Part shown: positions 1 through 7,369 of the stretch, piece after piece | Layout of the letters: each line of letters begins with the position of its first letter | Numbering within the stretch: the stretch's first letter is position 1 | From: Deltaproteobacteria bacterium | GTDB lineage: Bacteria > Desulfobacterota > Desulfobacteria > Desulfobacterales > ETH-SRB1 | Assembly: GCA_003647525.1 (NCBI GenBank) | Contig: QMMZ01000014.1 | Location: forward strand, 1 to 13,602 | Length of the DNA: 13,602 bases | Direction: 5' to 3' | Program-made: the position numbers and the translations under genes | The notes under the pieces: model-generated | Told to the model about the DNA's origin: nothing | Databases searched by the model: none | Seen by the model: only the letters and a program-made list of their open reading frames with translations

Positions 1-1675
1 CATTTTTGTCAACAGTTAAGATGACATTATCTTCCTTTTTAATATTCCCTGAAATGATTTTTCCTTTGTGTATTATCAGACCGGTTGGGTCTTTAATTGT
101 GTAAGAAACATCCATTTCAAGATTCGGGCCTGTTATTTTGCCTTTATCACCTATCTGGCCTCCTGATTCAGCATAGAAAGGTGTAAAATCGGTTACAACT
201 TCTATTTCTGTTCCGCTTGAAGCTTTTTGAACTTCATTGCCGTCTTCCACGATAACAAGGACTTTTGCATTACAGGATAGTTTGTCATAACCAACAAACT
301 CGGGTTTTATTCCTTTGGCCGATAGTTTCTTATAGGCATCACTGATCTCTGAAAAGGTTGCGATAGATCTGGATTTGGCGCGTTGGCCTTCCATGGCGTT
401 ATTAAATCCCTGTATATCAAGGCTGATATTTTTGTCTCTGACCACGTCTCTGACTATATCAAGAGGGAACCCATAAGTGTCATACAGTTTAAATATTAAT
501 TGCCCGGGGATTTCTTTTTGTCCCTTTGCTTTTATATCTGAAAGCGTATCGTTGAGAAGTTTAAGTCCGTTATCTAAAGTATCTGAAAATCTGACCTCTT
601 CGTTTTTAATCACATTTGTGATAAAAGCATCAGCTTTTGAAAGCTCCGGATATACAGGCTTCATTATATCAAATACAATGCTCGCAGTTTTATGAAGAAA
701 AGGTTTTACAAGACCTATATGACGTCCATATCGGATAGCTCTTCGTATTATGCGGCGCAGTACATAGCCCCTTCCGTCATTGGACGGCAGTATCCCGTCT
801 CCTATGAGAAATGCAGCGGCCCTGCTGTGATCGGCAATTACTTTCATTGCTATATCATCTTCAGATGAATCTCCAAGTCGCTTTTCAGAAAGGCTTTCGG
901 TTTTATTTATTATAGGAATTATAAGATCGGTTTCATAGTTTGTAGGTACATTCTGGATAATAGAAACTATTCTTTCAAGACCCATACCAGTATCAATGCT
1001 GGGTTTTGGAAGAGGAGTCATTTTGCCTGAAGCATCCCTGTTAAACTGCATAAATACGAGATTCCAGATTTCAAGATATCTGTCACATTCACATCCTGCT
1101 TTGCAATCCGGCCTGTCGCATGCAAACTCTTTTCCCCTGTCCATGAGTATTTCAGAACAAGGTCCGCATGGGCCTGTGTCGCCCATAGACCAGAAGTTGT
1201 CTTTTTCTCCGAACCTGACAATCCTTTCTTCGGGTACACCAATATTTTTGTTCCATATTTCATGGGCTTCATCATCATCTATGAATACAGAAACTATTAA
1301 TTTGTCTTCAGGCAGCCCGTATTCGTTTACAAGCAAATCCCAGGCAAACTCAATACTCTTTTCCTTGAAATAATCACCAAAAGAGAAATTGCCCAGCATT
1401 TCAAAAAAAGTATGGTGTCTCGCAGTATAGCCCACGTTTTCCAGATCATTATGTTTACCCCCGGCTCTTACGCATTTCTGAGATGAAGCCGCTCTGGCAT
1501 AGCTTCTCTTTTCTTCACCTAAAAATGTCCGTTTAAATTGCACCATTCCTGCATTGGTGAATAACAGAGTCGGATCGTCTCGAGGAACAAGGGATGAGCT
1601 TCTCACAATCTTGTGATTATGCTTTTCAAAATATTCAAGAAATTGTCTGCGAATTTCGTTGCCTGTCATTTTCAT
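1..1675 (-). CDS. alaS: Alanine--tRNA ligase, C-terminal part missing (window edge)
   Basis: Class II alanyl-tRNA synthetase, which charges tRNA-Ala in the cytoplasm. About 558 N-terminal residues are present of roughly 870-880 usual for the family; the rest lies beyond the left edge. Visible from my own translation: the N-terminal TGNEIR start, FTNAGMVQFK (about 39-48), the motif-1 region HHTFFEMLGNFSFG (87-100), GDTGPCGPCSEI (165-176), motif 3 DTGMGLERI (228-236), and the tRNA-recognition segment DGRGYVLRRIIRRAIRYG. A cysteine cluster (C186, C191, C195, C197) sits in an insertion before DRYLEIWNLVFMQ. The editing-domain HxxxH site is expected just past the edge. The start is ATG 1675 (MKMTGNEIR); an in-frame ATG at 1669 is the alternative. 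It lies 24 nt downstream of the recA stop, so the two are probably cotranscribed. A minus-strand open frame at 1018-1278 is in another phase and is not real. Confidence 0.97.
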   Translation of the reverse strand, partial: MKMTGNEIRRQFLEYFEKHNHKIVRSSSLVPRDDPTLLFTNAGMVQFKRTFLGEEKRSYARAASSQKCVRAGGKHNDLENVGYTARHHTFFEMLGNFSFGDYFKEKSIEFAWDLLVNEYGLPEDKLIVSVFIDDDEAHEIWNKNIGVPEERIVRFGEKDNFWSMGDTGPCGPCSEILMDRGKEFACDRPDCKAGCECDRYLEIWNLVFMQFNRDASGKMTPLPKPSIDTGMGLERIVSIIQNVPTNYETDLIIPIINKTESLSEKRLGDSSEDDIAMKVIADHSRAAAFLIGDGILPSNDGRGYVLRRIIRRAIRYGRHIGLVKPFLHKTASIVFDIMKPVYPELSKADAFITNVIKNEEVRFSDTLDNGLKLLNDTLSDIKAKGQKEIPGQLIFKLYDTYGFPLDIVRDVVRDKNISLDIQGFNNAMEGQRAKSRSIATFSEISDAYKKLSAKGIKPEFVGYDKLSCNAKVLVIVEDGNEVQKASSGTEIEVVTDFTPFYAESGGQIGDKGKITGPNLEMDVSYTIKDPTGLIIHKGKIISGNIKKEDNVILTVDKN

Positions 1676-1702
1676 AAGTTACTGCCTACTCCTTACTCCT
1701 TA
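1676..1702 (-). repeat. Heptad tandem array in the recA-alaS gap, also carrying the alaS ribosome binding site
   Basis: Read on the minus strand, the spacer starts at the recA stop codon and consists of 7-nt units of consensus TARGNAG: TAAGGAG twice, then TAGGCAG, then a partial TAACTT that abuts the alaS ATG. The first unit contains the recA stop TAA. The AGGAG cores resemble Shine-Dalgarno sequences, although the nearest exact GGAG ends about 13 nt before the start, which is long. This is seen directly in the sequence; the role as ribosome binding site is inferred. Confidence 0.7.
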
Positions 1703-2734
1703 CTGACCTCTGATCCCTGTCTTTTCGCTTTCTTCCTTTTGCGTGAGGCCCAGTTTTTCTCTAACTTTTTTCAGGGCTGAATTATAAATGTCCGGATTTT
1801 CCTTCAGGAATTTCTTTACGTTTTCACGGCCCTGTCCTATCCTTTCTCCATCATATGAATACCATGAACCGCTTTTATCAACTACTTCCGTCTCAACTCC
1901 CATGTCAAGAAGGTCTCCTGCCTGAGATATACCTTCACCATACATTATATCGAATTCAGCTTCCTTAAAAGGGGGCGCCATCTTGTTTTTAACTACACGA
2001 GCTCTGGTCCGGTTTCCTACAACTTCCTGCCCGTCTTTAATGGCACCTGTCCGCCGGATATCGATCCTTACCGACGAGTAAAACTTGAGAGCATTACCTC
2101 CGGTAGTTGTTTCCGGATTTCCGAATACAACTCCTATTTTCATTCGTATCTGATTAATGAAAATTAATGAGGTCATGGTTTTGCTTATTGAGCCGGTAAG
2201 CTTTCTTAATGCCTGTGACATCAGTCTTGCCTGAAGCCCCATGTGCGAGTCGCCCATTTCGCCTTCTATTTCCGCTCTGGGAACGAGTGCAGCAACTGAA
2301 TCAACGACCAGTATATCTATTGCTCCGCTTCTTACAAGCATGTCTGTGATTTCAAGGGCCTGCTCTCCCGTATCAGGCTGGGCAACTAAAAGTTCATCGC
2401 AATTTACACCGAGTTTTCTTGCATAAGTGGTATCAAGCGCATGCTCAGCATCTATAAAAGCCGCAATGCCGTTCTGTTTCTGAGCAGACGCAACAGCATG
2501 AAGAGCAAGTGTCGTTTTGCCGGATGATTCCGGGCCATAAATTTCAATAACTCTACCCCTTGGAAGTCCGCCTACACCCAGTGCTTTGTCTAGTGCGATT
2601 GAACCCGAAGGTATTACAGGGACATCAATTATTGCCTTGCTGCCCAGCTTCATAATAGCGCCTTTGCCAAACTGACGTTCTATCTGAAGCATGGCGGTTT
2701 CGGCTGCTTTTTGCTTGTCCGGTGAAGTATCCAT
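1700..2734 (-). CDS. recA: Recombinase RecA
   Basis: Bacterial RecA, 344 aa, a normal full length. It forms ATP-dependent filaments on single-stranded DNA for homologous recombination and stimulates LexA self-cleavage. Visible: Walker A GPESSGKT (67-74), catalytic Glu in DAEHALD (E97), Walker [11 protein letters not shown] (141-150), loop L1 region [10 protein letters not shown] (157-166), and the L2/DNA-binding stretch from [17 protein letters not shown] into [11 protein letters not shown] (194-221). The C-terminal tail is short and less acidic than that of E. coli. The ATG at 2734 has a good ribosome binding site (AGGAG, 2741-2745 on the minus strand, 6-7 nt away). I found no convincing LexA operator in the 90 bp upstream. 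It lies between thpR and alaS, all on the same strand. Confidence 0.99.
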   Translation of the reverse strand: MDTSPDKQKAAETAMLQIERQFGKGAIMKLGSKAIIDVPVIPSGSIALDKALGVGGLPRGRVIEIYGPESSGKTTLALHAVASAQKQNGIAAFIDAEHALDTTYARKLGVNCDELLVAQPDTGEQALEITDMLVRSGAIDILVVDSVAALVPRAEIEGEMGDSHMGLQARLMSQALRKLTGSISKTMTSLIFINQIRMKIGVVFGNPETTTGGNALKFYSSVRIDIRRTGAIKDGQEVVGNRTRARVVKNKMAPPFKEAEFDIMYGEGISQAGDLLDMGVETEVVDKSGSWYSYDGERIGQGRENVKKFLKENPDIYNSALKKVREKLGLTQKEESEKTGIRGQ

Positions 2735-2764
2735 GATATTCTCCTGTTTCAGACCTTGTTAATT

Positions 2765-2827
2765 ATCAACAATCATTTTCCTGCCTAACTAATTAACTAT
2801 TTCCCTACTCGACCAATTTCCTGCTCA
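2765..2827 (-). repeat. Degenerate tandem repeat upstream of recA
   Basis: Read on the minus strand, the thpR-recA spacer contains three related copies of a core like AGYAGGRAAAT, as AGCAGGAAAT, AGTAGGGAAAT and GGCAGGAAAAT. Their plus-strand cores start near 2820, 2803 and 2780. Spacing is irregular (about 17 and 23 nt). The array starts at the thpR stop codon and resembles the degenerate arrays elsewhere in this window, but the 7-nt period is not clean here. No strong secondary structure was seen. Confidence 0.4.
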
Positions 2828-3397
2828 CCCACTCAACCGTTTTCCCATAAGCTCTGTATAGACAGAGCCGGTTGATTTAAGTTCGCTTTTAAACAAAAAA
2901 ATCTTATCAGCAATAAATAATTCCGATTCAAATTTTTCAATTTTTTTCATTACATCCAGTAGTTTTTTGGGATCAATTTTCCCCTTTATTCTACCAAGTG
3001 TCAAATGTCCTCTAAATGGTCTTTTTTCCCGAGGGAATCCGAGTTTTTCTAAATTTTCTTCAATATTATTTTGTATGCCGGCAAGTTTTTCAATCTGCCC
3101 TGTAAGCCCCACCCATATAACACGCGGACGTTTAATGCCGGGGAATATACCTGCACCTTTTACTCCAAGTGATACAGGAGGATGACTGTTAACGGCATTT
3201 ATTATTGTTTCACTAACCTTTTTAATATCAGTATAATTAATATTCCCTAAGAATTTAAGTGTAAGGTGGATATTTTCCGGATTAACCCATCTTGCGTTAA
3301 AAGCATAAGATTTAAATCCGTTCTGAATCTCGCGGATAGAAGATATAATGTTTTTCGGGAGCTTGAAAGCTATGAAAGCTCGTATGGTATCAGGCAT
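2825..3397 (-). CDS. thpR: RNA 2',3'-cyclic phosphodiesterase (2H family, LigT-like)
   Basis: Cytoplasmic 2H phosphoesterase of the ThpR/LigT family, 190 aa from the chosen start. Family members hydrolyse 2',3'-cyclic phosphate ends of RNA to 2'-phosphate, and some can ligate tRNA halves in vitro. The two diagnostic HxTx motifs are intact: H44-L-T46-L in NIHLTLKFLG and H131-L-T133-L in FRGHLTLGRIKG. The usual N-terminal IRAFIAFKLP is present. I chose the ATG at 3397, where ATGCCTGA overlaps the stop of the upstream HcyBio gene by 8 nt, which suggests translational coupling; no Shine-Dalgarno is visible. A longer frame from GTG at 3421 adds eight residues not typical of the family. The physiological substrate in bacteria is not settled. 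Confidence 0.93.
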   Translation of the reverse strand: MPDTIRAFIAFKLPKNIISSIREIQNGFKSYAFNARWVNPENIHLTLKFLGNINYTDIKKVSETIINAVNSHPPVSLGVKGAGIFPGIKRPRVIWVGLTGQIEKLAGIQNNIEENLEKLGFPREKRPFRGHLTLGRIKGKIDPKKLLDVMKKIEKFESELFIADKIFLFKSELKSTGSVYTELMGKRLSG

Positions 3398-4562
3398 TTG
3401 GCAGCGTAAAGTGTGGTTCACAAAGAGTAAATTTTTCTTTGGAAATCCAGTTTTTCAACATTTCAGCGATCTCACGAGCCTTAACCAGACTGGAAAGAGG
3501 TACAGCCTGCACTATTTCACCTTTAAATTTTATTGAACCGCTTTTGAGTTCCGCATAACTGACCTGGCCGTAACTTTTTGAAATTCCGCTAGGATAATCG
3601 TATCCGTAATCTACAATCTGGGTAAATATCTCTTCATCAGAAACAGCAGTATGCTTAACAATTCCTTCATTTAATATGGGGATTGGTATGCCTAAACCCA
3701 CAGCAAGAGAACAGCCATAACCCTGTAGGCTTACTCCGACGAGCCATTTTGGGCTCATTTTTTTCAAATCTCCCATTACGCAAATAGTTCCGGCAGGTGA
3801 AACAGGAACGCCTGTTTTTGTCCTTTTTGCAGAAGGGTTGTGCTGGGTGCCGTGCCAGGTTACATAGCCCGTTGCTCCACCCAGAAAAATCCTGGTTCCA
3901 AGACCAATTGTTTCGTAATAAGGGTCATTTAAAAGCGGGCTCAATTGTCCTGCAGAGCAATAGTTTGCGTTGCCGGCTTTGGGCTTGAGAGTTCCCATGT
4001 ATGTGTAAACAGTTTTTTTCGTTAGATTTACTGCGCAGTTATAATTTTGATACCCATTTCTAGGATTGCAAAGAACGGCATTGGGAATTGTGCGCAAAGT
4101 TATATCTTTTTCGATCATCTTGTTAGGATAGCACGATGTTCCATATGATGCCGCCTTTAAATGCACCTTTTTTTTTGCTGTCAGCTCCTGTATAACATGC
4201 CCCCCGCCATATTTAAATTCACCAGGGTAAACCTTGTTTAAAGGATCATCCTCGCACAATTCCGTGGCACCTATAAAGCAATCTACGGCAGCTAGTCCGG
4301 CATACGCAGGAACCATGTTAAGCCATACCTTTGAGGCTCTTATACCTGGAACAGATTGTCCAAAATTAATAAAAGCTCCTGAAGAGCACATGGGAGAGAA
4401 AGTCCCTGTTGTCACAACGTCAACATGCCTTGCGGCTTCAACAGCCCCTTCCTGCTTAACAATATCAATTATTTCTTCCGCTGTAACTACAACGACTTTG
4501 CCTGATTTGATCTTTTCGTTGATTTCCTGGTAGGTCTTATTTATTTTATATTTTTTCAGCAT
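3390..4562 (-). CDS. HcyBio (DUF39) family protein, probable homocysteine biosynthesis
   Basis: A 390-aa protein of the HcyBio/DUF39 family (COG1900). In methanogens the homologue MA1821 works with a ferredoxin-like partner (MA1822) to make homocysteine from aspartate semialdehyde and a sulfur donor, through enzyme-bound persulfide. Visible: TFSPMCSSGAFINFG with C59, and SYGTSCYP with C144, the positions I believe match the two functional cysteines of the archaeal protein (recalled, not aligned). Glycine-rich blocks (GGATGYVTWHGTQHNP, 228-242) and SLQGYGCSLAVGLGIPIP (278-295) are also typical. I see no CBS domain, and no NIL or 4Fe-4S partner gene lies in the window. The ATG at 4562 has an AAGGA about 9 nt upstream. 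The stop overlaps the thpR start. Assignment to sulfur assimilation here is inferred from the family. Confidence 0.88.
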   Translation of the reverse strand: MLKKYKINKTYQEINEKIKSGKVVVVTAEEIIDIVKQEGAVEAARHVDVVTTGTFSPMCSSGAFINFGQSVPGIRASKVWLNMVPAYAGLAAVDCFIGATELCEDDPLNKVYPGEFKYGGGHVIQELTAKKKVHLKAASYGTSCYPNKMIEKDITLRTIPNAVLCNPRNGYQNYNCAVNLTKKTVYTYMGTLKPKAGNANYCSAGQLSPLLNDPYYETIGLGTRIFLGGATGYVTWHGTQHNPSAKRTKTGVPVSPAGTICVMGDLKKMSPKWLVGVSLQGYGCSLAVGLGIPIPILNEGIVKHTAVSDEEIFTQIVDYGYDYPSGISKSYGQVSYAELKSGSIKFKGEIVQAVPLSSLVKAREIAEMLKNWISKEKFTLCEPHFTLPNA

Positions 4563-4590
4563 AATAGGATTCCTTAAATTTTCAGTAATA

Positions 4591-4858
4591 GTTCACCACG
4601 GATTTTCACGGAATTACACTGAATTATCAATAAATATTTCCCTAACTACTCACGTAGAGGCTGAAGCTGTTTAGGCTGAAGGGGTCAGAAGACCACGATT
4701 ACCGTACTTTGGCAGAAATATCTGATTCTTGCACCAAACATGGCTTCAAAATGCGCTTTTTCCTAACAGTCTTCAGTCTTCAGCCTATCCACCTGAGTAG
4801 TTACATTTACTCATTGTCTACAATTTTCAGTGAAACTCCGTGTCGTTCCGTGGTGAAC
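4591..4858. repeat. Large imperfect inverted repeat between the M23 and HcyBio genes
   Basis: This fills most of the 300-bp gap between the two minus-strand genes. Perfect paired blocks, in nested order: GTTCACCACGGA (4591-4602) with TCCGTGGTGAAC (4847-4858), CACTGAA (4617-4623) with TTCAGTG (4826-4832), and TAACTACTCA (4643-4652) with TGAGTAGTTA (4794-4803). Inside these, GGCTGAAG-type units on the left face CTTCAGCC and CAGTCTT units on the right, with a 7-nt rhythm. A smaller central hairpin has stems TTTGGCAGAA and TTCTTGCACCAAA (4708-4738). Arms are about 85-90 bp around a roughly 90-bp centre. No credible gene is present in this stretch. Confidence 0.85.
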
Positions 4859-4862
4859 TTTT

Positions 4863-6248
4863 TCAATTTTTTTTGGCTTTGTTTATTTTGCTTGAAATAT
4901 TATTTTTTATCCATGCCTTATCCCACCATTCAATAGGATTTACAAAAGTATTATGAATAAGCATGCTGAAATGGAGATGGTCACCGCCAGCCAGCCCTGT
5001 GATGCCGGTATGGCCTATGATTTCACCTTTAGATACCATTTGTTTTTTTTCTACATGATAACTGCTTAAATGAGCATACATGCTCTGCAGCCCAAAACCA
5101 TGATCAATAATTACAGTTTTTCCGTAGATACCTATTGATCCGGCAAATACAACCTTTCCCCTGTTGGCTGCCGGAATTGGCGAGTGTGCAATTGACGCGA
5201 GATCTATACCAAGATGAATCTGACGGTCAATTATTTTGTTTTTATATTTATAAACGCGATGATCAGCAAAACCCGCTCTATTTGCCGATTTTGGAAGCCT
5301 TAAGAATACTCCGTCCCAGTATAAAACCTTGTCGGTTTTTTCAACTAATTTAATTAGTTTATTGTAGCTGTCCTTTCGTATATCCCGGTTGACCTTAAGA
5401 AACTTGTCTTTTATTGTTAATTCGGAATCTTGCTCGGGATCTTGCGGGGTATAAATATCAAATTCAGGTATTTTCCAGTTTAGAAATTTGTCGGAAATAT
5501 TGATCACATCTTTTTTAAAGATTTTTCTTTTTATATTGTAATTGAAACCTGCTTTTGAAGTGTTGCCTGCATGATCAATTGCTTTAACAAAGATATTTGC
5601 TCCAGACCCTTGCTTATAATTTAGAGCAAAAAAGGCCATTAAAATGTTTTTATCCTGAAAATGCCCTGAATGACCGGGGAAAAAATTTTCTTCAACATAA
5701 ACACCGCTTCTACTGCATTGTTCTGATAATTTATATATTACGAGACAAGCCCCGCCCTGGCTTATATTGTGAAATCTGCTTATAATATTTATTTCAGGCG
5801 GTTTTGTGTCGATAATTATGTTTTTTTCAAGATATGTCCGGTTTCCTTTAAACCACTGCCGCCAGGAAAAATCACACACAACAATACGCAGAATAGCTTT
5901 ACCGTCTTTTATTCCCCTTTTATTCGGATCTATCTTAACTTTGAAGGTCTCTTCATATTTACTGCCCCCGACAATAAGACCTTTGGCCGGAAAATCCTTT
6001 TCAAGTAAAACAGTTTCCATGCCGTTTTGTAAAAGACCTATCCATACACTTCTCAGGCCGCTTTTCATATCCGTAACTGAAATTGAAAGTTCTTGAGAGT
6101 CTCCTATTGTCTGAGATAGAAGATCCAGGTTGATGGATGGCTTGCCGCCTTCAAGTCTGGTAATCAAGATCCACGCAACCGGGATGGCAAGAATAATGCA
6201 TAATAGTATAATAAGCCGATGTTTTGATTTTTTTTCTTTAGTTCTCAA
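4863..6248 (-). CDS. Membrane-anchored M23 (LytM) peptidase with N-terminal Ig-like region
   Basis: A 461-aa predicted envelope protein. A basic N-terminus is followed by one hydrophobic segment (about 11-29), read as a signal anchor. Residues 35-240 look like two beta-rich Ig-like modules; the second starts at IDTKPPEI (146-153) and ends with KAIDHAGNTS (222-231), a wording common in bacterial Ig-like domains. The C-terminal M23 domain (about 325-440) retains its zinc and catalytic residues: H345 and D349 in HLGIDLA, H393 in YAHL, H424 and H426 in DHLHFS. It is therefore probably an active peptidoglycan endopeptidase, or an activator of one, in the periplasm. The only conventional start is TTG at 6248, with a purine-rich GAGAGG about 13 nt upstream. 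It is divergent from kdsA. The exact substrate is unknown. Confidence 0.88.
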   Translation of the reverse strand: MRTKEKKSKHRLIILLCIILAIPVAWILITRLEGGKPSINLDLLSQTIGDSQELSISVTDMKSGLRSVWIGLLQNGMETVLLEKDFPAKGLIVGGSKYEETFKVKIDPNKRGIKDGKAILRIVVCDFSWRQWFKGNRTYLEKNIIIDTKPPEINIISRFHNISQGGACLVIYKLSEQCSRSGVYVEENFFPGHSGHFQDKNILMAFFALNYKQGSGANIFVKAIDHAGNTSKAGFNYNIKRKIFKKDVINISDKFLNWKIPEFDIYTPQDPEQDSELTIKDKFLKVNRDIRKDSYNKLIKLVEKTDKVLYWDGVFLRLPKSANRAGFADHRVYKYKNKIIDRQIHLGIDLASIAHSPIPAANRGKVVFAGSIGIYGKTVIIDHGFGLQSMYAHLSSYHVEKKQMVSKGEIIGHTGITGLAGGDHLHFSMLIHNTFVNPIEWWDKAWIKNNISSKINKAKKN

Positions 6249-6334
6249 TATGTTATAATGACCTCTCTTTTTTAAGTTGTATAAAAGACAATAACAGTTA
6301 AAAAAGCTGTAATCAAGGCAAAGTTTTTCGTTCC

Positions 6335-6363
6335 TTGACTTTTAAGTATGCGCGCGATAAATA
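6335..6363 (+). promoter_or_regulatory. Candidate sigma-70 promoter for kdsA
   Basis: TTGACT (6335-6340) matches five of six -35 positions. About 16 nt later comes GATAAA, and the overlapping TAAATA is also possible as a -10; both are only fair matches. Transcription would begin around 6370, leaving a leader of about 130 nt that includes the hairpin at 6440-6474. The call is from sequence pattern only. Confidence 0.35.
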
Positions 6364-6439
6364 TTTTAAAAATTATCTCTGCTCTTTATATCATAAAAAA
6401 GGTTTTACCGTAATGCTTCAATCATTGAAAAAACTGTGA

Positions 6440-6474
6440 ACCCACAACCGTAAACGGTTACGGAATTAGTGGGT
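6440..6474 (+). repeat. Nested hairpin upstream of kdsA
   Basis: Outer stem ACCCAC (6440-6445) pairs with GTGGGT (6469-6474); inner stem CCGTAA (6448-6453) pairs with TTACGG (6458-6463) around an ACGG loop. Together with the preceding ACTGTGAAC (6433-6441) it resembles the right arm of the repeat before lptB, which has ACTGTGAAC followed by CTGTAAACGG. It lies 26 nt before the kdsA start. No U-tract follows, so it is not a typical intrinsic terminator. Confidence 0.6.
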
Positions 6475-6500
6475 CAAAACAAGGCAAGTACTATAAACTT

Positions 6501-7322
6501 ATGAAACATATTGTAAAAGTTGATGATATATTGATTGGCCAAGGCTCACCCCTTGTTTTGATTTCAGGCCCGTGTGTGATAGAAGATTATGATACTACTT
6601 TTGAGATAGCATCATATCTTAAAGAACTTACTCGGCAATTGGATGCCCCCTTGATATTCAAGGCATCATATGACAAAGCCAACCGGACATCTATTAATTC
6701 ATACAGGGGGCCGGGGCTTATAGACGGCCTTAAGATTCTTGAAAATATTAAGAAGGAGCTTGGCCTAAAGATACTTTCAGACGTTCACAGTATAAATGAG
6801 GTGTCAAGGGCGGCTGACATTCTGGATATTATACAGATACCTGCCTTTTTGTGCAGACAGACTGATTTTATCTTAGAGGTTTCGAGAACAGGAAAACCAG
6901 TCAATATTAAAAAGGGTCAGTTCCTTGCACCATGGGATATTGCGAATGTTGTGGAAAAGGTTGTTTCAACCGGGAACAGACAGATTATGATTACGGAAAG
7001 AGGGACAATGTTTGGTTACAACAATCTTGTCGTCGATTTTCGTGGCTTAAAAATAATGCAGGATGCAGGATGGCCGGTGATATTTGATGCAACGCATAGC
7101 GTTCAACTGCCGGGAGGCGCAGGAACAAGTTCCGGTGGACAGCGTGAATTTGCACCAGTTCTTGCCAGAGCTGCGGTTGCGGCAGGAGCAGACGGAATTT
7201 TTTTGGAAGTACACACAGACCCTGACAGGGCACTTTGTGACGGGCCCAATTCATTAAAAATAGATTCACTTAAGGGATTGCTTCTCCAGCTTAAAGCTAT
7301 ACGAGAGGCATTAGCCGTTTAA
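6501..7322 (+). CDS. kdsA: 3-deoxy-8-phosphooctulonate synthase (Kdo-8-P synthase)
   Basis: Condenses phosphoenolpyruvate with D-arabinose 5-phosphate to give Kdo 8-phosphate, the committed step to the Kdo of LPS inner core, in the cytoplasm. 273 aa, full length. Visible: ISGPCVIED (21-29), KASYDKANRTS (54-64), RGPG (69-72), SDVHS (93-97), QIPAFLCRQTD (112-122), KKGQFLAPWD (137-146), DATHSVQLPGG (196-206) and LEVHTDPDRALCDGP (235-249). C25 with H199, E236 and D247 reproduces the four-ligand metal site of Aquifex-type enzymes, so this should be the metal-dependent class rather than the E. coli type, which has Asn in place of the Cys. No clear Shine-Dalgarno precedes the ATG. It is the first gene of the rightward cluster; no kdsD lies in the window. 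Confidence 0.98.
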   Translation: MKHIVKVDDILIGQGSPLVLISGPCVIEDYDTTFEIASYLKELTRQLDAPLIFKASYDKANRTSINSYRGPGLIDGLKILENIKKELGLKILSDVHSINEVSRAADILDIIQIPAFLCRQTDFILEVSRTGKPVNIKKGQFLAPWDIANVVEKVVSTGNRQIMITERGTMFGYNNLVVDFRGLKIMQDAGWPVIFDATHSVQLPGGAGTSSGGQREFAPVLARAAVAAGADGIFLEVHTDPDRALCDGPNSLKIDSLKGLLLQLKAIREALAV

Positions 7323-7349
7323 TGGTTCAGGCTCAGGTTCAGGGTTCAG
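7323..7349. repeat. Short hexamer/heptamer array after kdsA
   Basis: Starting at the kdsA stop codon, the sequence contains four successive GGTTCA-like units (GGTTCA, GGCTCA, GGTTCA, GGGTTCA) with a period of 6-7 nt. No inverted partner was found within the gap, and no coding potential is evident. Confidence 0.6.
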
Positions 7350-7369
7350 TCGGATGGTATTCTCGAATC

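Larger units (their letters stand above)
6249..6500. promoter_or_regulatory. Divergent intergenic region between the M23 gene and kdsA
   Basis: A 252-bp AT-rich gap with genes facing away on both sides, so it must carry or receive the promoters for the leftward peptidase gene and the rightward kdsA cluster. It contains one candidate sigma-70 promoter for kdsA and a compact double hairpin near kdsA, both listed separately. I found no convincing -35/-10 pair for the leftward gene. Confidence 0.6.

Noticed and set aside
1018..1278. Minus-strand open frame of 86 codons inside alaS, suggesting a frameshift or nested gene
   Set aside because: It is in a different phase from alaS. The alaS frame itself reads through this stretch with intact family motifs, including the region from GDTGPCGPCSEI to DTGMGLERI.
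2735..2824. Possible LexA operator upstream of recA
   Set aside because: I found no CTGT-N8-ACAG, no GAAC-N4-GTTC and no other known box. CTGAAACAGG is only a partial match. Deltaproteobacterial LexA motifs vary, so absence is not proof.
4234..4533. Plus-strand 99-codon open frame opposite the HcyBio gene
   Set aside because: It is a mirror of the strongly conserved minus-strand protein, with no recognisable domain or binding site.
4709..4936. Plus-strand 75-codon open frame in the M23-HcyBio gap
   Set aside because: It runs through the palindrome and into the end of the M23 gene. Its composition reflects the repeat, and no binding site or family resemblance is seen.
6440..6474. Intrinsic terminator upstream of kdsA
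   Set aside because: There is a good stem but no following U-tract, and it lies in a divergent region where no rightward transcript needs to end.
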